From contig JACOTM010000026.1 in NCBI GenBank assembly GCA_016178305.1, forward strand, positions 1 to 61,103: a DNA stretch of 61,103 bases, read 5' to 3'. The position numbers and the translations under genes were made by a program. The notes under the pieces are model-generated. The model had not been told where the DNA came from, did no database searches, and saw only the letters and a list, made by a program, of their open reading frames with translations. Source of the stretch: Flavobacteriia bacterium (GTDB taxonomy: Bacteria; Bacteroidota; Bacteroidia; Flavobacteriales_D; Crocinitomicaceae). Every line of letters begins with the position of its first letter. The stretch's first letter is position 1. Positions 53,935 through 61,103 of this stretch are shown here, in pieces.

Positions 53935-54735
53935 TTATTTCATAAAACGATCGTACAAAATGAAAAGGGATACAAATACGAGTAAGTAACTGAAGACTTT
54001 GCGTAAAATTTTACCTGTGAAAAAATTTTGTAAAAAAGTACCTATAAAAACACCTGAAACAGTTAGAATGGTTAAAAAAGCTAATAGTGAAAAATTAATA
54101 GAACCATTCGAAAATTGATGGTTGAATAAATCACCAACTAAAGCTCCGATAGATTGAATAGTTATTATTAACATCGAAGTGCCGATTGCCCGGCGCATTG
54201 ACAACCCCATTTTTGTTAAAGCTGGTACGATGATAAATCCTCCTCCGGCACCTATAATACCAGCTAATAAACCTGTGAAACCACCGTAAATTAATATAGT
54301 TGTATTCGATACTTTTTCTGGTTCTTGTATGACTTCTTTTTTAAATAACATTCTAATAGATGTAATAATCATTACAATGATTAATAACAACGACATAATC
54401 GAATCCTTCGTAGTTGAAATACTTCCAATTTCTATGTTATCTGGAATGAATGGTAGAATAAAAAAACGAACACTAAAAGCAATAATCGTACTTGGAATAG
54501 CAAAAATTATAGCCTCTCGGATGGCAAAATCATTGGTCTTCTTCCGTTTTAAAACGCCGATTCCCGATGCAATAGCAACCATAAATAGTGAATATACAGT
54601 TGCTTGGACCATTGGGATTTCAAAAAAATAATTCAGTACAGGTAAAGTAAGAATCGAGCCGCCGCCGCCTACTAAACCCAAAACTATCCCTATTAAAACA
54701 GTTACAATAAATCCAATTATATGCATTGTGAACAA
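53935..54735 (-). CDS. TauE/SafE family sulfite/organosulfur exporter
   Basis: 266 residues with about seven membrane helices. The TauE/SafE signature repeats appear twice: IGIVLGLVGGGGSILTLPVLNYFF near the N-terminus and TGLLAGIIGAGGGFIIVPALTKM in the second half. The family exports sulfite, sulfonates or related anions; the substrate here is unknown. It is alone between ctaA and the tRNA-half promoter, with 20 bp to the ctaA stop. Confidence 0.9.
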   Translation of the reverse strand: MFTMHIIGFIVTVLIGIVLGLVGGGGSILTLPVLNYFFEIPMVQATVYSLFMVAIASGIGVLKRKKTNDFAIREAIIFAIPSTIIAFSVRFFILPFIPDNIEIGSISTTKDSIMSLLLIIVMIITSIRMLFKKEVIQEPEKVSNTTILIYGGFTGLLAGIIGAGGGFIIVPALTKMGLSMRRAIGTSMLIITIQSIGALVGDLFNHQFSNGSINFSLLAFLTILTVSGVFIGTFLQNFFTGKILRKVFSYLLVFVSLFILYDRFMK

Positions 54736-54755
54736 AAATAGTTTTATAATTTAAG

Positions 54756-55778
54756 CTAACACGTAACTTTTGTTACAGATTTAACGCGTAAAACTGCCAT
54801 ACCTAGAATTCCTAACATTACCGTGGCAAATATTAAATGGCTCGTTTGAACCAAGCCTGGCATGTTTGCATAAGCTAATAAAATTCCTGATACAAGTTCG
54901 AAACATAAAGTTAGAAAGATAGACCGAATTATCCATAATTTATTACTTTTTTCATTCATCCAACTAATGTAAATAATCACGAAAAGGACAATCCATGAAA
55001 AGCTTCGGTGAATGTAAAAAGGGATCCCTAATTTTTCTGTCCATAATTCTCGACTGTACCCTAGTTTAGTGATCTCATCAATATTTTCACGTACTTGTGT
55101 ACCTAAAAACATTTGCAGAAAAGTGACTGATAAACAGAAATATAACAACCACTTTAATTTGTTATCCATATAAATTGTTGCTTGCTGTCTGGGACTAATC
55201 TCATTAATGATTAATAATTGTAATCCTATAATCAATAATGCGAAAAATAAATGGACAGTAATCGTCCAAGGTACTAGATTAGTAGCAACGACAATTGATC
55301 CAAACCATGCTTCAAAACCTAAAAAAATTAAATTTAAAACAGCTAAGAAAATCAATTTTCGTTTTCGATATTTTAACAAAACCCAAATCATAACTCCTAA
55401 AACGGCATTTCCAGCTAAAAAACCAACTAATCTATTTCCGTATTCAGTCCATGTTTTACGAGCATTAAAACTTTGTTCAATCAAAATAGATTTATCTTCT
55501 TTAATTTGTTGCGCAATTTCACGGAAGCCTATTTGATTTAAAAATTTAGAAAATTTTTCTATTTTTTCGCCTCTTTTTTTCGCAAAAATATCACGGTAAT
55601 TTGTTGGTAACTGATTTTTTTGTGTGGGAGGAATCCACTTTCCAAAACATTTTGGCCAATCAGGACAACCCATTCCACTGCCCGTTATTCGTACAAAACT
55701 ACCTGCAATTACAACTAAAAAGATAAGGACCAAGGTCATCCAATTAAATCTTACAAAAGATTTTGAATAATTTGACAT
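54756..55778 (-). CDS. ctaA: Heme A synthase (COX15/CtaA)
   Basis: 340 residues from the ATG at 55778 (MSNYSKSFVRFNWMTL); 15 more codons reach an ATG at 55823, but that start sits almost on the likely transcription start. It oxidises heme O to heme A for cytochrome oxidase. About eight membrane helices are visible. Conserved: VRITGSGMGCPDWPKCFGKW, TEYGNRLVGFLAG, TVHLFFALLI and IPFYIHRSFSW, with TSHLIFATVMLG near the end, supplying the family His ligands. The loop between the first two is long, as usual in Bacteroidetes COX15. The promoter has a perfect TACCTTTG box (55839-55832). Confidence 0.92.
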   Translation of the reverse strand: MSNYSKSFVRFNWMTLVLIFLVVIAGSFVRITGSGMGCPDWPKCFGKWIPPTQKNQLPTNYRDIFAKKRGEKIEKFSKFLNQIGFREIAQQIKEDKSILIEQSFNARKTWTEYGNRLVGFLAGNAVLGVMIWVLLKYRKRKLIFLAVLNLIFLGFEAWFGSIVVATNLVPWTITVHLFFALLIIGLQLLIINEISPRQQATIYMDNKLKWLLYFCLSVTFLQMFLGTQVRENIDEITKLGYSRELWTEKLGIPFYIHRSFSWIVLFVIIYISWMNEKSNKLWIIRSIFLTLCFELVSGILLAYANMPGLVQTSHLIFATVMLGILGMAVLRVKSVTKVTC

Positions 55779-55831
55779 ACATTGTTTTTTAAATTGAATA
55801 TAATTGAAGAAAAACAACTTCAATGATTATA

Positions 55832-55839
55832 CAAAGGTA
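55832..55839 (-). promoter_or_regulatory. -7 promoter box of ctaA
   Basis: Minus-strand TACCTTTG matches TAnnTTTG. It lies 9 bp above the outer ATG (55823) and 54 bp above the preferred start, supporting the inner start. Confidence 0.5.
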
Positions 55840-55896
55840 ACTTTATCAAAAAGAAATTGATAATTTCACTTCATTTTAATTTTATAGAATACAACG

Positions 55897-56685
55897 ATGC
55901 AAAAATGCTTTATTTTAGGACTTGGATGGCTTGGACTTCCTTTAGCAAAAAAATTACTAAAAAAAGGTTTTATTGTTTCAGGAACGACAACATCTAAAGT
56001 TAAAAAAGAAGAAATTGAAGCAAATTCAAGAATTAATACGCATGTATGGTCTTTTCAGAATCCGATTCATTTTTTAGATGATTTACTCAATAGTGATTTG
56101 GTCATAATTGCAATTCCAGCCTCAAAATCAATTGAAAATATTCAACATCTACTTGATATATTACAAAATTTACAACCAAAATCAGATTTAATATTTCTTA
56201 GTTCAACAAGCGTTTACCCTGATAATCTTGTAAATTGTATGGAAGATTATTCTTTTACAAATGAAGATTTAAAGAATAAAAATGTTCAGCTTGAAATTGC
56301 GATTACCCAAAACATTAAAAATAAAATTACAATTCTAAGATTAGCAGGATTAATTGGTCCAAACAGACATCCAATTAAACAATTAAATGGTAAAATTAAT
56401 ATTCCTGATGGCTTGTCTCCTGTTAATCTTGTACATTTAGACGATGTTATTAATGCGATCAATCAAATCGTTTCTAAAAAATTATTTGGGCATATTTACA
56501 ATATTTGTTACCCAAGTCATCCTTCTAGGTTAGAATATTACACACGAGCAGCAGAATTATCGAACTTACCTCAACCTCATTTTCAGAATACAAACACAAA
56601 AACGAAACAAATTAATTCCAAAAAATCAGTAGAAATATTGAAATTTGAATATATGTTAGATATAAATAGTTATATACTTAAATAA
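55897..56685 (+). CDS. NAD(P)-binding protein, YeeZ-like SDR
   Basis: 262 residues. The start CFILGLGWLGLPLAKKLLKKG is a Rossmann glycine-rich loop of the extended SDR/epimerase type; SDLIFLSSTSVYPDN and TILRLAGLIGPNRHP follow the YeeZ-like pattern, where the catalytic Tyr/Lys of true epimerases is not obvious. A role as a dinucleotide-binding reductase or epimerase-like protein is expected; the substrate is unknown. It has no close partner; 495 bp of gene-free DNA follow. Confidence 0.8.
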   Translation: MQKCFILGLGWLGLPLAKKLLKKGFIVSGTTTSKVKKEEIEANSRINTHVWSFQNPIHFLDDLLNSDLVIIAIPASKSIENIQHLLDILQNLQPKSDLIFLSSTSVYPDNLVNCMEDYSFTNEDLKNKNVQLEIAITQNIKNKITILRLAGLIGPNRHPIKQLNGKINIPDGLSPVNLVHLDDVINAINQIVSKKLFGHIYNICYPSHPSRLEYYTRAAELSNLPQPHFQNTNTKTKQINSKKSVEILKFEYMLDINSYILK

Positions 56686-56978
56686 AAATTTAGTAGCTTT
56701 TTCGAAATTAAGGGTTCAAATTATTTTGAGGTGCTGAAATTCAAATTTTAAAAGTATGATAGATAAAGGATATTTTATATTTGTTGAACTTTCTTTTGGT
56801 TCAAGCTAAAAAAGAGCAAACGATTATTTTTAATAGAGAAACGGAATTTAGGGTAAAGTGAAATAATTTTAGATTTAATTTCCCATTAGTACTTCATAAT
56901 AAATTATCACAATCGTTTTAACTTTAGTTTGGTTTTTGTGCATGATACGTCTGTATAACATTAAAGATTTATTATACC

Positions 56979-57017
56979 AGAAAGAGGCATATTTTTCGAA
57001 TATACCTCTTTCTTTTT
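56979..57017 (+). terminator. Strong hairpin with plus-strand U run
   Basis: AGAAAGAGG (56979-56987) pairs with CCTCTTTCT (57005-57013), with an inner ATATT/AATAT pairing, and TTTTTG follows on the plus strand. It would end a plus-strand transcript (for example from the -7 box at 56776), and can also form the 3' end of the minus-strand candidate RNA. Confidence 0.7.
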
Positions 57018-57124
57018 GATATCAATTAAATTTATATTGATAAGGAGAATATCAATATTTTTCAGGTGGAGGTATTTATATTTTAATTGCTATGTTTCTT
57101 CGTTAATTGTTCTTATTTATTGAA
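56979..57124 (-). ncRNA. Candidate small RNA under two-component control
   Basis: A promoter shaped exactly like that of the histidine kinase gene (palindrome, 23 bp, TACATTTG -7 box at 57137-57130) should start a minus-strand transcript near 57124. No open reading frame of note follows. The transcript would fold into ATATTGATA/TATCAATAT with the loop TTCTCCT (57034-57058), and AGAAAGAGG/CCTCTTTCT with an inner ATATT/AATAT stem (56979-57013). Unpaired CU-rich words (ACCTCCACC near 57068, TTCTCCT in the loop) are anti-Shine-Dalgarno-like. There is little U run after the last hairpin on this strand, which weakens the case. Inference only. Confidence 0.35.
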
Positions 57125-57150
57125 CGATACAAATGTATAGACCAATTAGA

Positions 57151-57177
57151 ATTCTTACAATACACCAAAAGGTGTAG
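57151..57177 (-). promoter_or_regulatory. Operator-like palindrome, copy A (after the kinase gene)
   Basis: Contains TACACCAAAAGGTGTA (57161-57176), a perfect 6-4-6 palindrome. The 27-bp context matches copy B (59246-59272) at 24 positions. It touches the kinase stop region (57180) but its edge overlaps an ATTG -33 word 20 bp from the minus-strand -7 box TACATTTG (57137-57130), the same geometry as copy B. Confidence 0.7.
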
Positions 57178-57179
57178 TT

Positions 57180-59171
57180 TTATTTTTTCTTAAGTGGTAT
57201 TTCGATAATTATGGTTGTACCAGATTTTGGATTCGAATCAATTTGGATATTCCCTTTAATAAATTCTACGCGATTGTATATGTTTTTCAAACCCATGCTT
57301 TGACTAGAATTTCTATTATCAATAATTCCAGGTAATATTCCGATACCATTGTCTTCATACATTAAAGTGATAATATTGTCCTCTTCTATGATTTGAATAC
57401 TAGCTTCTTTAGCTTGTGCATGCTTGATACAGTTGGTCAATAACTCTTGTGAAATTCTATAAATATTATGTTGAATATGGTCCGTAACTGCAGGAGAAAA
57501 ATCTGAAATATAACATTTTAAAGATGTTACATGCAAATCATTTAATCGACTAACAAATTCTTCCATTGCTTTACCTAATCCATGATCTTGCAACGTATCA
57601 TGTGATAAGTTTTTCATAATATTTCGCAATTCAAATGATATTTTGTCAATTAAATTTAACGTTTTTTGATAATTTTCTTGTTTGTCTTTTGGAACTTCTT
57701 CTTCATATAATTGTAAATTTATTTTTAAGGTTGAAAGAAATGTACCAATACTATCATGCAAATCTTTGGCTATACGTGATTGTTCTTTTTCAAGCGCTTG
57801 AACAATTTCAGTCGTGGTTAATTCTCGCTGCTCATTGATTGCTTTTTGATGTAAATTTTGTTGTAATAAACGACGGCGATTGAAGAATAAAATTAATGTA
57901 ATAACGAGCAATATGAAGCCAATAATCGTCCCGCTAATGATTGCATTTCTTTTCTGAATTTTACCTTCTAAAATGGTTTTATCTTTTTGTTTTGCTTTTA
58001 TTTTAGCATTTAATTCGGAGATTTTTTTCTGTTTAATTGCCGTTTCGTATTTAGTAGCCAAATCGCTTACAATAATTGCTTTTTTCTCATTAAACATACT
58101 ATCTTTAACTTGATATTGATTTTTTAAAGCTTCTAATGATTTTGATAAATCATTTTGACCCTCGTAACACTTTGATAAACATTGGTAATTACTTTGAGTG
58201 ACATCTTGCAGGTTCATTTTTTTAGATAATTCAAGCGATTGATTGAGATATGTTATCGCTTTATCATATTCTTTTAATTCGGTATAATCGTACCCAATAT
58301 TACTTAAAGAGGTTGCTTGTTGCTGTAACATTTTGTTTTTCTTTGAAAAGTCATACGCTCTTAAATGATATTCTAATGCTTTATTGTACTTGTTTAAGTC
58401 TTGATAAACAATTCCTAATCCTATTAAATTTGAAGCAATTGCTGTGATTCGATTTGTAATTTTTGAATAAACCAATGCTTTTTCATGGCAATCAATTGAT
58501 TTATTAAATTTTTTCATTTTACAATAAGTATTTGCTAAATTCGAATAAGCACCAGCCATTCCCAGCGTATCTTTTTTCGATTTTGCAATATCAATTGATT
58601 TTAAACTATATTCAACAGCTTTTTCAAATTGCTTATCTTTTTCAAAAACGATTGCTAAATTCGAATAAATTTTTGTTCTAACCGAAAGATTATCCGCATT
58701 AGCTTGATCCATTATTTGAAGTGCTTTCAGGTAATATTCCATCCCTTTTATCAAATTTTCCATTTGGGAATAAGAGTTAGCGATGCTTGCATAAATAACA
58801 GCGATATTGATATGGTCATTCGGATTACTTTCTTTTAGCGCAATTAATGCTTTTTCTAAATACTCAATTCCCACTTCAAAACTTCCTGAATTATTAGAAT
58901 TATTTCCAAGCGACATTAAGGCATAATATTCTCCTTTTTTGAAATTAATTTTTTGAGACAAAGCAAGTTGGGCTTCTAAATATTTTTGAGCTTTTTCTGT
59001 AGCTCCTCCTCTTAAAACATAGTAATTTGCTATTTTTTTATACAAGAAGACTTTATTGGTGTCTTCTTTGGATGATTCTAATTTTTGAATTAGACTGTCA
59101 ATGTTTTGTGCAAAAAAGCTATTTGAATAAAAGCATATTGCAAAGAAAAAAAGAAAAGAAATTTTTATCAT
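57180..59171 (-). CDS. TPR-containing sensor histidine kinase (NarX/HPK7 type)
   Basis: 663 residues. Signal peptide, then tetratricopeptide repeats (~60-350, e.g. YALMSLGNNSNNSGSFEVGI, AGAYSNLANTYCKMKKFNKS), a coiled-coil, one transmembrane helix (AIISGTIIGFILLVITLILFF) and the kinase core. The phosphoacceptor is in RIAKDLHDSIGTFLSTLKIN (HisKA_3), the N box in SQELLTNCIKHAQA, the G box in YEDNGIGILPG. The extracytoplasmic TPR sensor has no known ligand. It pairs with the NarL-type regulator upstream (59298). The gene lies exactly between two copies of the 27-bp element and has a TATTTTTG -7 box (59232-59225). Confidence 0.93.
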   Translation of the reverse strand: MIKISFLFFFAICFYSNSFFAQNIDSLIQKLESSKEDTNKVFLYKKIANYYVLRGGATEKAQKYLEAQLALSQKINFKKGEYYALMSLGNNSNNSGSFEVGIEYLEKALIALKESNPNDHINIAVIYASIANSYSQMENLIKGMEYYLKALQIMDQANADNLSVRTKIYSNLAIVFEKDKQFEKAVEYSLKSIDIAKSKKDTLGMAGAYSNLANTYCKMKKFNKSIDCHEKALVYSKITNRITAIASNLIGLGIVYQDLNKYNKALEYHLRAYDFSKKNKMLQQQATSLSNIGYDYTELKEYDKAITYLNQSLELSKKMNLQDVTQSNYQCLSKCYEGQNDLSKSLEALKNQYQVKDSMFNEKKAIIVSDLATKYETAIKQKKISELNAKIKAKQKDKTILEGKIQKRNAIISGTIIGFILLVITLILFFNRRRLLQQNLHQKAINEQRELTTTEIVQALEKEQSRIAKDLHDSIGTFLSTLKINLQLYEEEVPKDKQENYQKTLNLIDKISFELRNIMKNLSHDTLQDHGLGKAMEEFVSRLNDLHVTSLKCYISDFSPAVTDHIQHNIYRISQELLTNCIKHAQAKEASIQIIEEDNIITLMYEDNGIGILPGIIDNRNSSQSMGLKNIYNRVEFIKGNIQIDSNPKSGTTIIIEIPLKKK

Positions 59172-59224
59172 TAAATTTATCTAAATATGTGATGTAATAA
59201 TCTTTGACTAAATAATAGATTAAG

Positions 59225-59232
59225 CAAAAATA
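59225..59232 (-). promoter_or_regulatory. -7 box of the histidine kinase gene
   Basis: Minus-strand TATTTTTG, with ATTG 20 bp above inside the palindrome element. It would give a ~48-nt leader to the ATG at 59171. Confidence 0.55.
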
Positions 59233-59245
59233 CGCTTCTAAAAAG

Positions 59246-59272
59246 ATTCTATCAATACGCCAAAAGGTGTAG
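59246..59272 (-). promoter_or_regulatory. Operator-like palindrome, copy B (before the kinase gene)
   Basis: Contains TACGCCAAAAGGTGTA (59256-59271), a 6-4-6 palindrome with one mismatch. It is 24 of 27 identical to copy A and overlaps the -33 position of the kinase promoter. A NarL-type response regulator binding here could control its own kinase. Confidence 0.7.
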
Positions 59273-59297
59273 AATTTGTCTATGAAAAGGTCTAAAT

Positions 59298-59930
59298 TTA
59301 TAATCCATTGTCCAATGCAAATTTCACTAAGCCAGCTGTGTTTTTGATTTCCAATTTATGCATGGCATTTTTTCGGTGTGTGTTTACAGTTAATTCACTT
59401 AAAAACAATTGTTGCGCTATTTCTTTATTCGTCATAGATTTTGTAATTAGTCGAATAATTTCAATTTCTCTATTTGTAAGTTTTGAAATCAAAGTTTCCT
59501 CACTTGAAATAACGCCTATCTGAGTATATTTTTTGATTTGTTCCGAATAATATGTTTTTCCTTTAGAGACTTCTTGTATTGCTTCCAACAATTCTATCTT
59601 AGAAGTGTTTTTTAAAATATATCCTTTTGCTCCCGCTTTTAACATTTTTTTGACATGATAGATATCATCGAACATTGTAAGTGCAATTGTATGTATTTCA
59701 GGATGTTTTTCGGATATGTATTTGGCGGTATCAATCCCATTTAATTCTTCCATTCCAATATCTAACAAAACAACATCAATACCTAAAGTTGGTATTTTTT
59801 GAACTAAATCGTTTCCATTGGTTGCCTCTCCAACAATTTCAATAAAATCGACACTTTCCAGCAAAGATTTTATTCCATCTATAAACATTTGGTGATCATC
59901 GGCAATGAATATTTTAATTGCTTTTGACAT
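59298..59930 (-). CDS. NarL/LuxR-family response regulator
   Basis: 210 residues. Receiver domain with acidic pocket (FIADDHQMFIDG), phosphoacceptor Asp57 (VVLLDIGM), Thr (TIALTMFDD) and Lys (LKAGAKGYILKNT). The LuxR C-terminal HTH (LTNREIEIIRLITKSMTNKE, IAQQLFLSELTVNTHRKNAM) binds DNA. It should be phosphorylated by the kinase encoded downstream. Its own promoter has a perfect TAATTTTG box (59958-59951) but no copy of the palindrome, which sits instead before the kinase and beyond it. Confidence 0.95.
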   Translation of the reverse strand: MSKAIKIFIADDHQMFIDGIKSLLESVDFIEIVGEATNGNDLVQKIPTLGIDVVLLDIGMEELNGIDTAKYISEKHPEIHTIALTMFDDIYHVKKMLKAGAKGYILKNTSKIELLEAIQEVSKGKTYYSEQIKKYTQIGVISSEETLISKLTNREIEIIRLITKSMTNKEIAQQLFLSELTVNTHRKNAMHKLEIKNTAGLVKFALDNGL

Positions 59931-60114
59931 GAATTTGGTATTTATCTTTTCAAAATTAAGACAATTCGTTTATAAACACCGAATTTGATAACAATAATTG
60001 AACGAAGGTTATTAACACAATTCTACTGTTCGTTCTAAGAATAATAAATTACGAATCTAATTTTACAATCCACAATTTTAGAAGAAATGTTTAACTTTCC
60101 GAAAAATTTGAAAA

Positions 60115-60903
60115 ATGGATTTAAATCTTAAAAATAAAGTGGCCGTAGTTTGCGGAAGTACTCAAGGAATCGGAAAAGCGGCAGCTATTGAATTAGCACG
60201 TTTAGGTGCTTCGGTTGTTTTAGTTGCACGTAATGAAGAAAAATTAAAAGAAGTTACTGGAGAACTAGATGCCTCATACGGACAAAAACATTCATATATC
60301 ATCGCCGATTTTTCAAAACCTGAAGAATTAAAAACGACTATCGAAAGTTGGGCAAATGCTGGAAATAAAGTTCATATATTAGTTAACAATACTGGCGGAC
60401 CAAAAGGTGGACCAATTATCAATGCTGGGATTGATGAATTTTACAGTGCATTCAGTCAACATTTGATTTGCAATCATATTATGGTTCAAGCTTTATATCC
60501 AATAATGAAAGCTGAAGGTGGTGGTAGAATTATCAATGTGATTTCTACAAGTGTGAAACAACCGTTACATAATTTAGGTGTGTCAAATACGATTCGTGGG
60601 GCTGTTGCTAGTTGGAGTAAAACCTTGGCAAATGAATTAGGTCAATTCAATATTACTGTAAATAACGTATTACCAGGAGCAACAAATACAGATCGTTTAC
60701 AAACATTGGCTAAAATTAAATCAGATCAAATCAATGGAACAGTTGATGCTGTTTTAGAGGAAATGGGTTCTGAATCTCCAATGAACAGAATTGCTAATCC
60801 AGAAGAAATTGCAAATGCTATTGCGTTTTTAGCTTCTCCAGCTGCTAGTTACATCAATGGAATCAATGTTCCAGTTGATGGTGGAAGAACGAAATCGCTG
60901 TAG
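60115..60903 (+). CDS. Short-chain dehydrogenase/reductase (SDR)
   Basis: 262 residues. Classical SDR: VAVVCGSTQGIGKAAAIELA (TGxxxGxG-type nucleotide loop), HILVNNTGG, and IINVISTS with a later catalytic region. In place of the usual YxxxK the sequence continues HNLGVSNTIRGAVASWSKTL, so the catalytic Tyr is not where expected, as in the FabG-like/3-oxoacyl-reductase relatives that lack it; activity is therefore uncertain. The end NGINVPVDGGRTKSL is the usual SDR tail. Monocistronic, with a strong terminator behind. Confidence 0.88.
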   Translation: MDLNLKNKVAVVCGSTQGIGKAAAIELARLGASVVLVARNEEKLKEVTGELDASYGQKHSYIIADFSKPEELKTTIESWANAGNKVHILVNNTGGPKGGPIINAGIDEFYSAFSQHLICNHIMVQALYPIMKAEGGGRIINVISTSVKQPLHNLGVSNTIRGAVASWSKTLANELGQFNITVNNVLPGATNTDRLQTLAKIKSDQINGTVDAVLEEMGSESPMNRIANPEEIANAIAFLASPAASYINGINVPVDGGRTKSL

Positions 60904-60908
60904 AATTA

Positions 60909-60950
60909 AATGTAAAACGGAACAATTTTCAAATTGCTCCGTTTTACATT
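60909..60950 (+). terminator. Terminator after the SDR gene
   Basis: AATGTAAAACGGA (60909-60921) pairs with TCCGTTTTACATT (60938-60950), and the inside CAATT/AATTG also pairs, giving a long nearly perfect stem. It follows the stop at 60903 by 5 bp. Confidence 0.88.
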
Positions 60951-61018
60951 ATTAATACCGTGTAAATTTACTTTTTTATTATTCTCCATTCCGAATTAAA
61001 ACCATTATTGGGATAATT

Positions 61019-61034
61019 TTATTTTGAGGTGCTG
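61019..61034 (+). repeat. 16-nt repeat shared with 56721-56736
   Basis: TTATTTTGAGGTGCTG occurs here and at 56721-56736, both on the plus strand and in spacers about 40 bp after, or well upstream of, genes. Meaning unknown. Confidence 0.55.
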
Positions 61035-61071
61035 GGAGTTTTAAATAGAAAAAATTTCTACTTTAGGATTC

Positions 61072-61103
61072 ATGGAAAAAAAGAGTACCGATCAAAGTTC
61101 AAT
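61072..61103 (+). CDS. Possible start of a gene running off the right edge
   Basis: ATG at 61072 opens MEKKSTDQSS and stays open to the last base; CTTTAGGATTC lies before it. Only ten codons are visible, so no function can be given. Confidence 0.3.
   Translation, partial: MEKKSTDQSS

Larger units (their letters stand above)
56686..57179. other. Gene-free interval holding candidate small RNA elements
   Basis: About 495 bp without a protein gene. Contents, in order: a 16-nt sequence repeated at 61019 (56721-56736), a plus-strand -7 box TATATTTG (56776-56783), a strong hairpin (56979-57013), a second 9-bp hairpin (57034-57058), a minus-strand -7 box TACATTTG (57137-57130) and the palindrome TACACCAAAAGGTGTA (57161-57176). 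Confidence 0.6.

Noticed and set aside
1-61103. CRISPR arrays
   Set aside because: The only short tandem repeats (6241-6319, 6474-6509, 53838-53913) have few copies, no spacer diversity of the right size and no cas genes.

Overview
The window reads as chromosomal DNA of a Bacteroidetes bacterium, most likely order Flavobacteriales. The evidence is low G+C, lys/asn/ile-rich proteins, a GldH gliding lipoprotein next to a RicT/PSP1 gene, secreted proteins with type IX secretion (T9SS) C-terminal sorting domains, a YqhD-type alcohol dehydrogenase, COX15-type heme A synthase, and many genes preceded by the Bacteroidetes promoter form TTTG-N19-TAnnTTTG (best example at pgk, 37318-37348). The family cannot be fixed from sequence alone; Crocinitomicaceae/Fluviicola-like is a guess.

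Layout. 1-6.4 kb is an accessory, decaying region: a 5'-truncated RHS-core cassette with a lipoprotein partner behind an S8 peptidase, a ParD antitoxin with a decapitated ParE toxin, and a DUF4143 ATPase whose leader holds 22-bp-spaced repeats. 6.5-13.6 kb: cysS, a small membrane protein, an M43 metalloprotease with T9SS tail, a TPR lipoprotein, a membrane protein and yqhD. 13.7-24.4 kb: ricT-gldH, nbaC, an MDR oxidoreductase-rsmI-RDD cluster, a T9SS copper monooxygenase-like protein, an outer-membrane-type protein, an EamA transporter, recA and a Bcp/PrxQ peroxiredoxin. 24.5-30.2 kb: a frameshifted LTA-synthase-like sulfatase, paaZ and three tandem short ssb genes. 30.6-38.6 kb: the rimP-nusA-infB operon with a terminator-like hairpin in its leader, fragments of a T9SS/S74-tail protein around an XRE regulator, and pgk. 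38.7-47.9 kb: a secreted hydrolase-like protein and a Bacteroidetes cell-envelope cluster (EnvC-like, DUF4292, TPR, nucleotidyltransferase, dut, flippase, crotonase). 48-53.9 kb: hemJ, an MntA-HepT pair with a nonsense codon in the toxin, a large membrane protein coupled to a GT9 glycosyltransferase, then an IS66 relic and a half tRNA-Met. 54-61 kb: TauE/SafE, ctaA, an NAD(P)-binding protein, a NarL-type two-component system and an SDR.

Three themes stand out. (1) Both type II toxin-antitoxin loci have lost the toxin (deletion in parE, TAA codon in hepT) while keeping an intact antitoxin. (2) Several genes are broken or truncated (RHS, S74/T9SS protein, sulfatase, transposase, tRNA), which marks hot spots of rearrangement. 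(3) The histidine kinase gene is flanked by two copies of a 27-bp element containing the palindrome TACACCAAAAGGTGTA. Each copy sits exactly 23 bp from a consensus -7 box on the same strand. One arrangement drives the kinase; the other points into an apparently empty interval that can fold into two strong stem-loops with CU-rich loops, making a candidate two-component-controlled small RNA. This is my best candidate for an undescribed system; it is inference from sequence only.
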